Positions 24,773-32,326 of a stretch of DNA of 64,000 nt are shown piece after piece. This DNA is from Actinomyces oris. Its GTDB lineage: Bacteria > Actinomycetota > Actinomycetes > Actinomycetales > Actinomycetaceae. Where the stretch lies: the NCBI RefSeq assembly GCF_006546825.1, contig NZ_VICC01000004.1:124001-188000 (forward strand), in the 5' to 3' direction. Every line of letters begins with the position of its first letter. Within the stretch, counting starts at the first letter, position 1. Made by a program: the position numbers and the translations under genes. The notes under the pieces were generated by a model that was not told the DNA's origin, searched no databases, and saw nothing but the letters and a program-made list of their open reading frames with translations.

Positions 24773-25356
24773 GCCTCCCCAGCCTCCTGGGTTTTCTCTG
24801 CCTTCTCCTTGACCATCCCCAGGACTACAGCGACGGCGCAGAGCAGAGAGTCCGTCGGGTAATCACTGTCGTGCTGCGCGCGGTAGTAGTTGTCGCGGAG
24901 CATGCTGATGACCGCCCGAGGCACCTCGACCGTGCTGGCCTCATCGATGAGGCCGAGCTCCTCCGACACCGAGTCCACGAGCTCTTCAGCGGCGCGCTCG
25001 AGGCCCTGGTGGTCATCATCCGGGTCGAGCAGCGCCTTGTTCAGGTTGAGCAGGGCCTCCTCGTGAACCGGGACCACGGGTTTCCGCTCCTCGATCATGG
25101 TCTCGATGTCGGCCTCCTGGACGGAGGCCACGTCCTCGATGACCCTGCACACGGTCGTCGACAGCGGCACCTCGGCGATCAGGTCCTTCTTGGAGTAGAG
25201 GCGGACCCGGGTGGACTTGCCCATCATGAGTAAGTTGTTCGCTGTGGCATCGATCTCAGCGACGCGGGTGATCTTCTCGGGGACTCCTCCGGCGAGGACG
25301 GTGTCGCCGGGGCAGACCTCGGTGGCGCTGATGGTCTCGATGGTGAAGGTGGACAT
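24769..25356 (-). CDS. Early-operon protein of unknown function
   Basis: 195 residues, acidic. The first 75 residues form a beta-rich unit (VCPGDTVLAGGVPEKITRVAE, TRVRLYSKKDLIAEVPL), reminiscent of an SH3/KOW-like barrel; the rest is helical (EEALLNLNKALLDPDDDHQG, AAEELVDSVSEELG) and ends with a short hydrophobic helix (SLLCAVAVVLGMV). AAGGAGA precedes the ATG. The first-domain pattern recurs in the 80-residue protein two genes upstream. No family recognised. Confidence 0.68.
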   Translation of the reverse strand: MSTFTIETISATEVCPGDTVLAGGVPEKITRVAEIDATANNLLMMGKSTRVRLYSKKDLIAEVPLSTTVCRVIEDVASVQEADIETMIEERKPVVPVHEEALLNLNKALLDPDDDHQGLERAAEELVDSVSEELGLIDEASTVEVPRAVISMLRDNYYRAQHDSDYPTDSLLCAVAVVLGMVKEKAEKTQEAGEA

Positions 25357-25374
25357 GGAGGTCTCCTTGTCTGG

Positions 25375-25779
25375 TCAGTCGGAGCACCGGCACTCGCCGG
25401 TGAGGGGGTTGATGGGGCGTCCGCAGGAGAAGCAGAGGTTCTCCGTCGGGGGCCGGTAGTCGAAACGGTGGCGCGGTCGACGCCGAGGAACCGCTTTGGG
25501 TGTCGGAGCGGCTTTGGTGGGGGAGAGGGGCTGCTCGACGGCGCCGGCCGGCCGCTTCTCTTCGGTCTCTCTCTCATCCGCGTGCCCCGCCTCGGCCGTC
25601 GCCGGGGTGGCGCAGCTCTTGCACTCTCCGGCGCGTCCGTAGGGGACGGTCGAGGTCGGCCAGCCGTTGGTGATGCCCTCACTGGGGCGCATGACGGCGC
25701 CGCAGGAGCGGCAGTGGACCTGGCCGGAGGAGAAGTCGATCAGGACATGACGGGCGCGACGGCCTGTGCTGGTGGGCAC
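25375..25779 (-). CDS. Two-zinc-knuckle protein
   Basis: 134 residues from a GTG that has a full AAAGGAGG 7 bases upstream, inside the coding region of the preceding gene (about 40 bases overlap). An N-terminal CRSC/CKSC four-cysteine knuckle (VHCRSCGAVMRPSEG then GECKSCATP) and a C-terminal CFSC/CRC knuckle are joined by a disordered basic linker. Likely binds nucleic acid or serves as a small adaptor. No enzymatic motif. Confidence 0.65.
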   Translation of the reverse strand: MPTSTGRRARHVLIDFSSGQVHCRSCGAVMRPSEGITNGWPTSTVPYGRAGECKSCATPATAEAGHADERETEEKRPAGAVEQPLSPTKAAPTPKAVPRRRPRHRFDYRPPTENLCFSCGRPINPLTGECRCSD

Positions 25780-25982
25780 GAGGTCCTCCTTTCGATGTGG
25801 GGGTAGTCGGAGCGGGCCAGCAGGCCCAGGGTGTGGTTGACTGCCCGGTCGTGGTCCTTGCAGTGGACGATGTGGTCTACCTGGCCGTTGGCGATCACCT
25901 CGCCGGTGCGGTGATCCAGGGACCTGACGGTGTCGCCGACACGGATCTCGTAGAAGGTCACCGGCGCCCAGGTGGTGCTCAT
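25740..25982 (-). CDS. Small beta-barrel-like protein
   Basis: 80 residues, ATG overlapping the rusA stop by 4 bases and preceded by GGGAGG. VTFYEIRVGDTVRSLDHRTG and EVIANGQVDHIVHCKDH have the alternation of a KOW/SH3-like barrel. The final 13 residues are read out of frame through the start region of the next gene. Unknown role. Confidence 0.6.
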   Translation of the reverse strand: MSTTWAPVTFYEIRVGDTVRSLDHRTGEVIANGQVDHIVHCKDHDRAVNHTLGLLARSDYPHIERRTSCPPAQAVAPVMS

Positions 25983-26386
25983 GAGAGGCCTCCCCGGTCG
26001 TAGAGGGAGAGGTGGAACTCGTAGACGGGCTGGGCCAGACGCTTCTTGGTGACCTCCGGGTGGCGGCGCAGGTCCGGGCCGAGCAGGTGCTTGGCGTCGT
26101 CGTCGGGCAGGACGCCGGCGTCGACCAGGCCGTCGACGATGGGCTTGACTGTGGCCATGTAGTTGTGGGGGTCACGCCGACGGCGGTCGGGGAAGGCAAT
26201 CTCCACCACCAAACGGGCTCGCTCAAGGCTCGGCGCATGAGAGAACCTCGCGGTCTGTTCAGCGAGCTTGCGAATCAACCGACGCTTGGGCGCCGTGTAC
26301 CCCCAGTGGTTCCTCGAGTCATTGAGGTTCAGCACGTCACTGGCGGCCAGGCGGATCACCGCCTGCCAGGTGGGTTCCGGGCTCAT
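25979..26386 (-). CDS. rusA: RusA-family Holliday junction resolvase
   Basis: 135 residues. Cuts four-way DNA junctions made during phage replication and recombination. The family signature DPHNYMATVKPIVDGLVDAG followed by PDDDAKHLL carries the conserved catalytic aspartates and the lysine; the preceding RLVVEIAFPDRRRR strand also fits. AGGAGGTG lies 6 bases before the ATG. Overlaps both neighbours by 4 bases. Confidence 0.88.
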   Translation of the reverse strand: MSPEPTWQAVIRLAASDVLNLNDSRNHWGYTAPKRRLIRKLAEQTARFSHAPSLERARLVVEIAFPDRRRRDPHNYMATVKPIVDGLVDAGVLPDDDAKHLLGPDLRRHPEVTKKRLAQPVYEFHLSLYDRGGLS

Positions 26387-26673
26387 GAGGCCACCTCCTG
26401 CACCTGGCTTGTGGGGGCAGCAGGCTTGAGTGGGCCGAAGTCGACCCGGATACCGTTGTCACGCAGCCACTGCCCCAAGGAGTCGCCGCCCCGGACACGT
26501 CCCTGGAGGGCGTCATCGAGGAAGCTCAGTAAGGAGAATGCCTGGGCGACCTCGCAGTCCTTGGTGGCCACGACGTCGGAGCGCGAGGAAGCGTCGACGG
26601 ACTGTGCGGGAGCGGTCAGGGTCGCCTCGATCCCATCCTGGTGATCGAGCTCGACACGGATAGTGATCCTCAT
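26383..26673 (-). CDS. Short paralogue of the neighbouring glutaredoxin-fold protein
   Basis: 96 residues. The first 40 residues match the N-terminus of the next gene upstream: an MRxxI strand, a short DG(I/M)E turn, TAPAxSVDA(S/T)SRxDVVA and a helical continuation (AFSLLSFLDDAL). It lacks that protein's thioredoxin-like half. Most simply a duplication of the N-terminal module. Function unknown; ATG overlaps the upstream stop. Confidence 0.65.
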   Translation of the reverse strand: MRITIRVELDHQDGIEATLTAPAQSVDASSRSDVVATKDCEVAQAFSLLSFLDDALQGRVRGGDSLGQWLRDNGIRVDFGPLKPAAPTSQVQEVAS

Positions 26674-27308
26674 GCCGCGTCACCCCCGAACGGGACTTCG
26701 TCGTCGGTGAGGTAGCGGCTGATGAGGTCTGGGCGGTGGCCCTGCCAGGAGGTGATGATGCGCCGCCCCGACCCCGGCGCCCGCAGAACGACCGCCGGCG
26801 TGGTGGTGATGCCCCGGGAGAGCAGCAGGCTCTGGTGGCTCTCGGCGGACATCTCGGTGAACGTGACGCCCTCCTCGCCCAGGAGGCGGGTGGTCGCACG
26901 GCACGCCTCATGCCCCTGGGCGGTGTAGACCTCGACCAGGACCAGCCCGTTGGCTGGCGAGGCGTGGCCGGCCACGAGGTCCAGGGCGGTCAGCTCACCG
27001 TCCCGCTTCCGGTCATACCAGGCCGGCGCGTCACTGATGCCGGCGACACCTGCCATCGGTGTGCGCAGGGTACGGGCGGTGAACTGGACTCCCTGGTCGG
27101 TGAGCTCGTCGATACCGTCACGGTCCAGAGCGTCACCGTCGAGGTAGCTGGTGATGATCTTCAGGATCTGGGAAACCACACGGACCTCACGGCGCTGGCC
27201 GGCGACAACGTCGTCCCGGCTGGTCGCGTCAACGCTGGGCGCCGGAGCGGTCGCGGTCATCTCCATGCCCTCGGACAGATCGGCGTCAATGCTCAGGTGC
27301 ACTCTCAT
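26670..27308 (-). CDS. Glutaredoxin/NrdH-fold protein lacking the first active-site Cys
   Basis: 212 residues. Residues 1-90 are the module shared with the downstream paralogue. Residues about 118-205 read as a glutaredoxin fold: NGLVLVEVYTAQGHEACRAT, ATTRLLGEEGVTFTEM, the cis-Pro motif RGITTTPAVVL and SWQGHRPDLISRYL. Where NrdH has CxxC this protein has HEAC, so only the second cysteine remains; a monothiol or non-redox role is likely. It ends DDEVPFGGDAA, reminiscent of an SSB-type acidic tip. The stop/start junction repeats a roughly 22-base sequence found at its own start. Confidence 0.65.
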   Translation of the reverse strand: MRVHLSIDADLSEGMEMTATAPAPSVDATSRDDVVAGQRREVRVVSQILKIITSYLDGDALDRDGIDELTDQGVQFTARTLRTPMAGVAGISDAPAWYDRKRDGELTALDLVAGHASPANGLVLVEVYTAQGHEACRATTRLLGEEGVTFTEMSAESHQSLLLSRGITTTPAVVLRAPGSGRRIITSWQGHRPDLISRYLTDDEVPFGGDAA

Positions 27309-28219
27309 GCCGCGTCACCCCCGAACGGGCCCTCAGCGCCCTCGTCACCCTCGGCGTTCCCGGAGGTCTCGGTGGTGCTGGTTTGGGTGTGGATCCAGTT
27401 CTGGATCTCGGTGACCAGGGCGTGCTCGGCCTCGCGGGCAGGCTCTCCGCCGGGTGGGGTGCCATCCAGGAGAAGGTCCATGAGGGCCTCAACAGCGGGG
27501 CCGTCGCAGGCGGGCACGCCCAAGGACGCCTCGCTGGTGCCGTAGGCGTCGCCGGTGGCCAGGACGGTCAGGCCCATCAGGGACTCCAGCGCCCCGCAGG
27601 CCACCAGCAGGTGGCCGGTGGCGGTGGCCACCAGGGGCAGGCCGCCCAGGGCGGTGGCCGTGGCCTTCCAGGCAGCGAGCTGGTCCTCGGGGATCAGGAA
27701 GGAGGCCTCCTGGGCGATCGGCTCGGCGCACACGCGCAGCACAGCGGCGGCACCGTCGACGCGGTCCAGGCCGCTCTCGTCGAAGTACTCCCCCTGGGCA
27801 TGGATACGGATGGTGCGGCCCTCCAGGAGCCCGTCGACGTCGGTGGCCTGCAGGGTCTGGGCGGTGATGTCCAGGCTCAAGCGCTCGGTACCGGTGGACT
27901 TGAACACCTGGGTGATGACCTTCAGCGCAGGAGCGGTGAAGTCCAATCCCTCGGTCGTGTCCGTCTCGGCGTCCAGCTCGGTGGGGTCGTCGACCTCCAG
28001 CAGCGGGACCAGCGCGACCGCCGCCCGCTGCCGGTTGGTCGCGACCAGCGCCAGGCGCATGCGCTCGGCGTCGGCGACCACGCGGACGCGCTCCACCCCG
28101 CCGCCGTCCTTCTCCTTACCCGTGTGCGGGATGACCGCCTTGATCGCTGCGGTCAGGTCCTCTGCCCGGCACACGGCCGATACCGTGGCCCTCAGCCCCG
28201 GTGCCATTGTTGGTGTCAT
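27305..28219 (-). CDS. Sliding-clamp-like protein (beta-clamp type)
   Basis: 304 residues. Layout suggests a phage processivity clamp: AEDLTAAIKAVIPHTG is like the first helix of beta-clamp domains, VRVVADAERMRLALVATNRQ resembles the LxLxATD strand, then domain two begins with LDFTAPALKVITQVFKSTG, and SLDITAQTLQATDVDG and a HLLVACGALESLMGLTV end segment fit later strands. Distance to real clamps is large, so this is tentative. GAGGAGGGC lies 6 bases before the ATG. It ends with a disordered acidic tail and PFGGDAA, identical to the last seven residues of the neighbouring gene. Confidence 0.5.
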   Translation of the reverse strand: MTPTMAPGLRATVSAVCRAEDLTAAIKAVIPHTGKEKDGGGVERVRVVADAERMRLALVATNRQRAAVALVPLLEVDDPTELDAETDTTEGLDFTAPALKVITQVFKSTGTERLSLDITAQTLQATDVDGLLEGRTIRIHAQGEYFDESGLDRVDGAAAVLRVCAEPIAQEASFLIPEDQLAAWKATATALGGLPLVATATGHLLVACGALESLMGLTVLATGDAYGTSEASLGVPACDGPAVEALMDLLLDGTPPGGEPAREAEHALVTEIQNWIHTQTSTTETSGNAEGDEGAEGPFGGDAA

Positions 28220-30057
28220 GACTGGCCCTCCTCGGCCTGGTCCGTCCTGGTGGTCTTGGTGGTGGGTTTAGTGCCGGGGACCTGGTGCAGGTCACTGTCG
28301 TCGGTGGCGTCCTCGACGTCCTGGCAGTAGTCGGCCTCGACGTCGGAGAGGGTGTAGCCGAGCTGCTCGAGGAAGCGCAGGTGCAGGCGGGTCATCATGG
28401 CGGACACGCCCCTGGTGTCGGTCCAGGTGTCCTTCTCGATGGAGCCCTCCATCGCTGCCAGCGCGAAGGTCAGCAGGGCCACCTCAGCGGCAGGCGCCGT
28501 CGGCAGCACCGCCCTCAGCGAGGGCAGGTCGCAGGCCAGCCGCTCCCTGCCCTTCTCCAGGGCGATGGACGACACACTCATGTGGGTCCAGCGCAGCACC
28601 GGGAAGAGGTACAGCGGCAGCCTGGAGCGCCAGGCCACCGCCGGGAGGCGGGTGCCCGAGGTCAGCAGCCGGTCCTGGATCCACTGGCGGCGCACGCCGT
28701 TGGCGGCATCCATGGCCTTGTTGCGGCGGATCTTCTCCGCCCTGGCCTTGCGCTGCTCGTCCTCCATGGGCCCTGAGGTCGCCCCGGAGGTGTTGCGGGC
28801 CCACCGATTGCGGTGCCCGTGGGCCCTCCAGTCGGTGCACCACAAGGTGACCCGTGTTCCGGTGACCTTGCGCTGGTCACCCTCCCAGGTGACGTCGGGG
28901 TATACCACGGCGGCGTGGCCGGGACAGGAGGAGTGCGTCGCCTCGGTCAGGACCTCACCATGGTCGTCGACCAGGGAGTCCAGGCGCTGACCCTTGTCAT
29001 AGAGGGACCACTCCTTGGCATCCTCAATGGCCCGGATCCCCTGGGCCTCGAGCTCGGCGCGCTTGTCGGCCAAGATCCGTTCCTCCTCGGCCTCAGCCCG
29101 AGCCCGGGCGACGATGTGCTCGACCTGGTCGGGCCGCTCGATCGCATCGGCGACGGCCTTGGCCACCACCGATGAGTCCTCCACGGCGTCGGTGGCGAGC
29201 TCAGCCAGGTGACCGAGCCCCACCAGGTCGATCTGCGGGCGCTCGACGGCGGCCTGGCGTACGGCCTGCGGGGCGCTTGCTACGGCCCTGGCGGCCGCGA
29301 CCTCCTCACCCCGGATACCCCGCCTGCGCAGGTCCTGGGCAGGTACGCCCAGGAGCACGAGCTGCTGGATCGCGTCGGCCCGCTCCGCGCTGTTGCAGTG
29401 CTCTGCCTCGTCATTGACCATCAGCTGGCTGGCAATCCGCTCAGCCTCGTCATCGACCCGCACCACCCGCACCGGCACACTCTCCAGGTGCAGGGCCAGG
29501 GCCGCGTCCAGGCGGCGGTGACCGTCCAGGACCACCAGGCCCGTCAAGGTCACGTAGACGTCGATGTCCTTGACCACGCCGTGAGCGCGGACCGTCTCCA
29601 GGAAGCCCTTGCCCGCCCGCAGGTCACGGCGCACGTTCTCCCCGGCCTGCAGGTACTCGGGGCTGACCAGGTAGCGGGCCCCCTCCACAACATGGTCCAG
29701 AGGATGGGTGGCCTCCTCGTGAGACAGGACCCTGGGGCCCCGCTCCACCACGGCCGGCAAGGCAGGCTCCGGCGGGGTCAGACCCACGTCTCGGCAGGTC
29801 TGCGCCAGGCCGGCGATCCCGTAGACAGCCGGGCTGTTAGGGGTCGCGGGGCGCTCCACGCCCACCCAGCCGGCCGCCTCCAACCGGTCCAGCACCCGGC
29901 GCAAGGTCCGACGGTCCAGCCCGGTGCTCTGAGCCAGCACCGCCTGGGAGACCTCCACCGCCGGCTCCCCGCCGGCCGCATCAAGCAGCGCGAACACCAC
30001 CAGGCGGGCCTGCTCGTCATCGACGCCGATCACCGGCCGCTCCACTGTCGTAGTCAT
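28216..30057 (-). CDS. ParB-like protein with N-terminal winged helix
   Basis: 613 residues. Residues 10-75 form a winged helix-turn-helix (TGLDRRTLRRVLDRLEAAGW, VYGIAG). Residues about 120-260 are a ParB/sulfiredoxin-like nuclease-type domain with LTGLVVLDGHRRLDAAL and ESVPVRVV, followed by a helical ParB middle (NSAERADAIQQLVLLGVPAQ, RRRGIRGEEVAAARAVA). The long C-terminus is helical without known motif. GGAAGGA lies 8 bases before the ATG. May regulate phage DNA or transcription; no ParA partner is visible, so partitioning is unlikely. Confidence 0.72.
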   Translation of the reverse strand: MTTTVERPVIGVDDEQARLVVFALLDAAGGEPAVEVSQAVLAQSTGLDRRTLRRVLDRLEAAGWVGVERPATPNSPAVYGIAGLAQTCRDVGLTPPEPALPAVVERGPRVLSHEEATHPLDHVVEGARYLVSPEYLQAGENVRRDLRAGKGFLETVRAHGVVKDIDVYVTLTGLVVLDGHRRLDAALALHLESVPVRVVRVDDEAERIASQLMVNDEAEHCNSAERADAIQQLVLLGVPAQDLRRRGIRGEEVAAARAVASAPQAVRQAAVERPQIDLVGLGHLAELATDAVEDSSVVAKAVADAIERPDQVEHIVARARAEAEEERILADKRAELEAQGIRAIEDAKEWSLYDKGQRLDSLVDDHGEVLTEATHSSCPGHAAVVYPDVTWEGDQRKVTGTRVTLWCTDWRAHGHRNRWARNTSGATSGPMEDEQRKARAEKIRRNKAMDAANGVRRQWIQDRLLTSGTRLPAVAWRSRLPLYLFPVLRWTHMSVSSIALEKGRERLACDLPSLRAVLPTAPAAEVALLTFALAAMEGSIEKDTWTDTRGVSAMMTRLHLRFLEQLGYTLSDVEADYCQDVEDATDDSDLHQVPGTKPTTKTTRTDQAEEGQS

Positions 30058-30380
30058 GAGAAAAGTCCTTCCTGAACACTGGTCCTGCGCTGCCTGGCGC
30101 GCACCCGCGCGCCCTCCTCGAGCCACCTCGACGACACCGACTCCGTGTCACCGACCAGCCTCATCGGCCCAGTCAGCTCACGTGCCGCCCACAGCACATG
30201 GGCCTCCACCTGAGGGGCCACCCGCCCGGCCTCAGCCAGGCAGGACGCCACCGCCTGCGCCGACCCCGACACGGCCGCCGCAATCACCGCCACCGTCAAC
30301 CGCAACGCCTCCGACTGCTGCAAAGGCGTCAATGCCTGCCACAGATCCCGACGCCGCCCCGACTGCACATTCCCACTCAC
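30054..30380 (-). CDS. Early helical protein, unknown function
   Basis: 108 residues from a GTG overlapping the upstream stop. Helical and Ala-rich in the middle (ALRLTVAVIAAAVSGSAQAV), hydrophobic enough to be buried but interrupted by polar residues; the rest is charged. No family recognised. Confidence 0.6.
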   Translation of the reverse strand: MSGNVQSGRRRDLWQALTPLQQSEALRLTVAVIAAAVSGSAQAVASCLAEAGRVAPQVEAHVLWAARELTGPMRLVGDTESVSSRWLEEGARVRARQRRTSVQEGLFS

Positions 30381-30856
30381 GCAGCCACCGCCGTCCGTGC
30401 CGCTCGTGAGAGTTGGCGAAGAGGAGTATCCCGGACACGGAAGACCGCCGAGATGAACGGGTTCTGGCCGTGATGAACTGTGAGCGCCGCCCGTCCCGTC
30501 ACCCGGTACCTGAGGCGTTCCAACTCCGTTCGCGCCCAGCGCTCCAGATCCCGCTTCTCCCGCCCGAGCAAGGTCCCCTCAGCCGGCAGCGGCCAGAACA
30601 CCGTCGCCGCAGAGCCCCGGATCGTCATCTCAGGTCTCCCCCAACGGGTACGCAGCCGCTCGGAGAGACGTTCCTCGGCTATAGCGGCCTGCTGCCAGTG
30701 CTTGAAACACATGCCATGGCTCTTGTGCCGCACGGTGTTCGCCCACTCGCCCTCGGCGCGCTGGCTACTGGGACGCAGCATCGTGGTGCAGCCCCGGGCG
30801 ACGCACTGGACCGGGCCGTGGGACCAGTCGATCTTCCTAGACCTCCGCCGGCTCAT
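30377..30856 (-). CDS. Early protein with possible Cys/His metal site
   Basis: 159 residues, basic. N-terminal CVARGCTTMLRP and SHGMCFKHWQQA hold three Cys and two His that could bind zinc; the remainder is helical and Arg-rich (LGREKRDLERWARTELERL). ATG overlaps the stop of the upstream membrane protein. Function unknown. Confidence 0.62.
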   Translation of the reverse strand: MSRRRSRKIDWSHGPVQCVARGCTTMLRPSSQRAEGEWANTVRHKSHGMCFKHWQQAAIAEERLSERLRTRWGRPEMTIRGSAATVFWPLPAEGTLLGREKRDLERWARTELERLRYRVTGRAALTVHHGQNPFISAVFRVRDTPLRQLSRAARTAVAA

Positions 30857-31275
30857 GCCGCCACCCCCGACGGGTTATCCGAGCCAGCAGTCTCAACAGA
30901 ACTGGCGTCACCGATGCCAGGCTCCTCCCACCAGGGGCGTACGCCGGCCTCCGGTGAGAGCTCCAGCATGACCACCCCCGTGCCCACAAGGACGACGGCG
31001 GGGATCGCCAGCCCGGAGAAGGCCCACGCTCGGGTCAGGCAAACGACCAGGTTCCCGACGATCAGCAGGGCGCCCAAGGCCAGCAGGACAGAGCCCCACC
31101 GGGCCTGCCGAGACGACAGTGACGGCGTCGGGACCCTTCCGCGCTCCTCGGCCAGGACATCGAGAATGCTCACCTCTCGGTACTCCCAGCGCGGACGCAG
31201 GGCCCTACGAACAGACACGGCCATAGCCGACAGTCGGGACCTGCGCTGGTGACGCGGCGTGTAACGGGTTTCCAT
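30853..31275 (-). CDS. Two-TM early membrane protein
   Basis: 140 residues. AAGGAG lies 8 bases before the ATG at 31275. Basic N-terminus (about 1-35), then two adjacent hydrophobic helices: WGSVLLALGALLIVGNLVVC and a second at LAIPAVVLVGTGVVML, then an acidic tail. The topology is a membrane hairpin. Early membrane proteins of this kind are sometimes superinfection-exclusion factors, but nothing specific supports that here. A GC-rich imperfect hairpin sits in the 96-base gap upstream. Confidence 0.65.
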   Translation of the reverse strand: METRYTPRHQRRSRLSAMAVSVRRALRPRWEYREVSILDVLAEERGRVPTPSLSSRQARWGSVLLALGALLIVGNLVVCLTRAWAFSGLAIPAVVLVGTGVVMLELSPEAGVRPWWEEPGIGDASSVETAGSDNPSGVAA

Positions 31276-31371
31276 GGGTATACTCCTTCGTGGATTCATT
31301 GGTTGATTCCTTCGCCCCGTCGCTGACGCACACAGCGCGGGGCGCCCTCTTGCCAGGGCAGATGCGCACGG

Positions 31372-31626
31372 TCACCCGCGCAGCTCGTGGCTCTCGATCC
31401 ACAGGTCGAGGTCATGAGGACGGACCACCTTGGTCCTCTCCCCGAACTCGATCGAGGGCAGATCCTCGGTCCGGATGGCAGCCAGCACCGCCTTCCTAGG
31501 CAGTCCGGTCAGGCGACACACCTCCGTCACGCTGAGAGTGCGCACTTCTTCCACGGCGCCCGCCAGCAACAGCTTTTCAAGGCGATCCAGACGTTCCGCG
31601 AGCGCGTCCAGTGTCATTGCGCTCAT
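31372..31626 (-). CDS. Helix-turn-helix regulator, excisionase-like
   Basis: 84 residues. A short coiled N-terminus (LDALAERLDRLEKLLLAG) leads into a MerR/Xis-type DNA-binding domain: LSVTEVCRLTGLPRKAVLAA, a wing, then RPHDLDLWIESHELR. AGGGGCA lies 7 bases before the ATG. Position early in the operon that starts beside the integrase makes excisionase a candidate, though other small regulators look alike. Confidence 0.65.
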   Translation of the reverse strand: MSAMTLDALAERLDRLEKLLLAGAVEEVRTLSVTEVCRLTGLPRKAVLAAIRTEDLPSIEFGERTKVVRPHDLDLWIESHELRG

Positions 31627-31916
31627 CGCTTGCCCCTATCGTCGAGCAGGCCCTGATGCCTAGTGCCGACAGTGCCAGCGGCGTCACACTCCTGGGCGCT
31701 GTAAGTAGTGAGCTCCGCGAGGTCGAGGCTACGAAGCCTGCGTTCCTCATCCCTGAGCCACTGACTACCGAGCCCCTCGTCGATGGCCCGCATAGCGGCG
31801 ACGCGGTACGCGTCGAAGTAGGCCTCTTGCCGCGGCGAAGACACAGACTCCTGCGCAGCCAAGCCGTTCTCGTAGTCGAGGATCTCCTCCTCGGACCATC
31901 CAGTCACGTCAGGCAT
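31623..31916 (-). CDS. Early protein of unknown function
   Basis: 97 residues. The ATG at 31916 has GAGGAGGC 7 bases upstream and overlaps the Cro-like stop (TGATG); a GTG one codon earlier is possible. Acidic and helical (SEEEILDYENGLAAQE, DAYRVAAMRAIDEGLGSQWL). No motif recognised. Confidence 0.6.
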   Translation of the reverse strand: MPDVTGWSEEEILDYENGLAAQESVSSPRQEAYFDAYRVAAMRAIDEGLGSQWLRDEERRLRSLDLAELTTYSAQECDAAGTVGTRHQGLLDDRGKR

Positions 31917-32245
31917 CACTCAGCCTCCTCTGCGGAAGCGGACGCCGACGGCGAGGCTACGAGCGCGGGAGCCATGGCTCGCGAACGTGACGACGTGTTG
32001 AAGAACCGTTCTTCCGCTTCGGCGGTGAGTGCGGAAGCGGTGAGACCTAGGCGCTCGGCGACGACGGCGAGCTCGGATGGGGAGAAGGCCACTTGGCCGC
32101 GGCATTTGCGACCGAATACGTTGGGGTGCATGCCGATCTCAGAGGCCATCTCCCCCTGACTGATGCGAGCGCGTCCGAGCTCGGCGCGGACGACGCCCGA
32201 CACCTCCTGGTCGAGAGTGACGAACCGAATTGGGTTTGAGGACAT
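31916..32245 (-). CDS. Cro-like XRE regulator, first gene of early operon
   Basis: 109 residues. Helix-turn-helix at about 22-62 (LGRARISQGEMASEIGMHPN, then SPSELAVVAERLGL). It is divergent from the plus-strand repressor and its own fourth to eighth codons overlap one of three operator dyads. There is no Shine-Dalgarno. A promoter-like TTGACG-17-CATCAT ends six bases before the ATG, so the message is probably leaderless. By gene order it should be the Cro counterpart that commits to lytic growth (inference). Confidence 0.75.
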   Translation of the reverse strand: MSSNPIRFVTLDQEVSGVVRAELGRARISQGEMASEIGMHPNVFGRKCRGQVAFSPSELAVVAERLGLTASALTAEAEERFFNTSSRSRAMAPALVASPSASASAEEAE

Positions 32246-32293
32246 GGCAGTATGATGGAACCCAATTCGGTTCCCGTCAAACCCACTTCGGTT
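32223..32293. promoter_or_regulatory. Three operator dyads of the immunity switch
   Basis: AACCGAATTGGGTT at 32223-32236, its exact inverse AACCCAATTCGGTT at 32259-32272, and AACCCACTTCGGTT (one change) at 32280-32293. Each is itself a near-palindrome of form AACCsAATTsGGTT. They occupy the gap between the two divergent XRE genes and the first codons of the minus gene, the classic layout of a phage repressor operator. Confidence 0.8.
32245..32280 (-). promoter_or_regulatory. Predicted leaderless early promoter
   Basis: Minus strand TTGACG (32280-32275), a 17-base spacer holding the middle operator, CATCAT (32257-32252), then six bases to the A of the ATG, exactly where transcription should start. 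Repressor on the middle operator would block it. Confidence 0.55.
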
Positions 32294-32326
32294 GCGCTTC
32301 GGTAACGACTGTGTCACTGTGGACCC

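Noticed and set aside
26383-27308. Toxin-antitoxin pair
   Set aside because: The two genes are paralogues with a shared N-terminal module, not an unrelated toxin and antitoxin.
28216-30057. Plasmid-like partition system
   Set aside because: The ParB-like protein has no ParA gene or obvious parS cluster nearby and the prophage is integrated at a tRNA.
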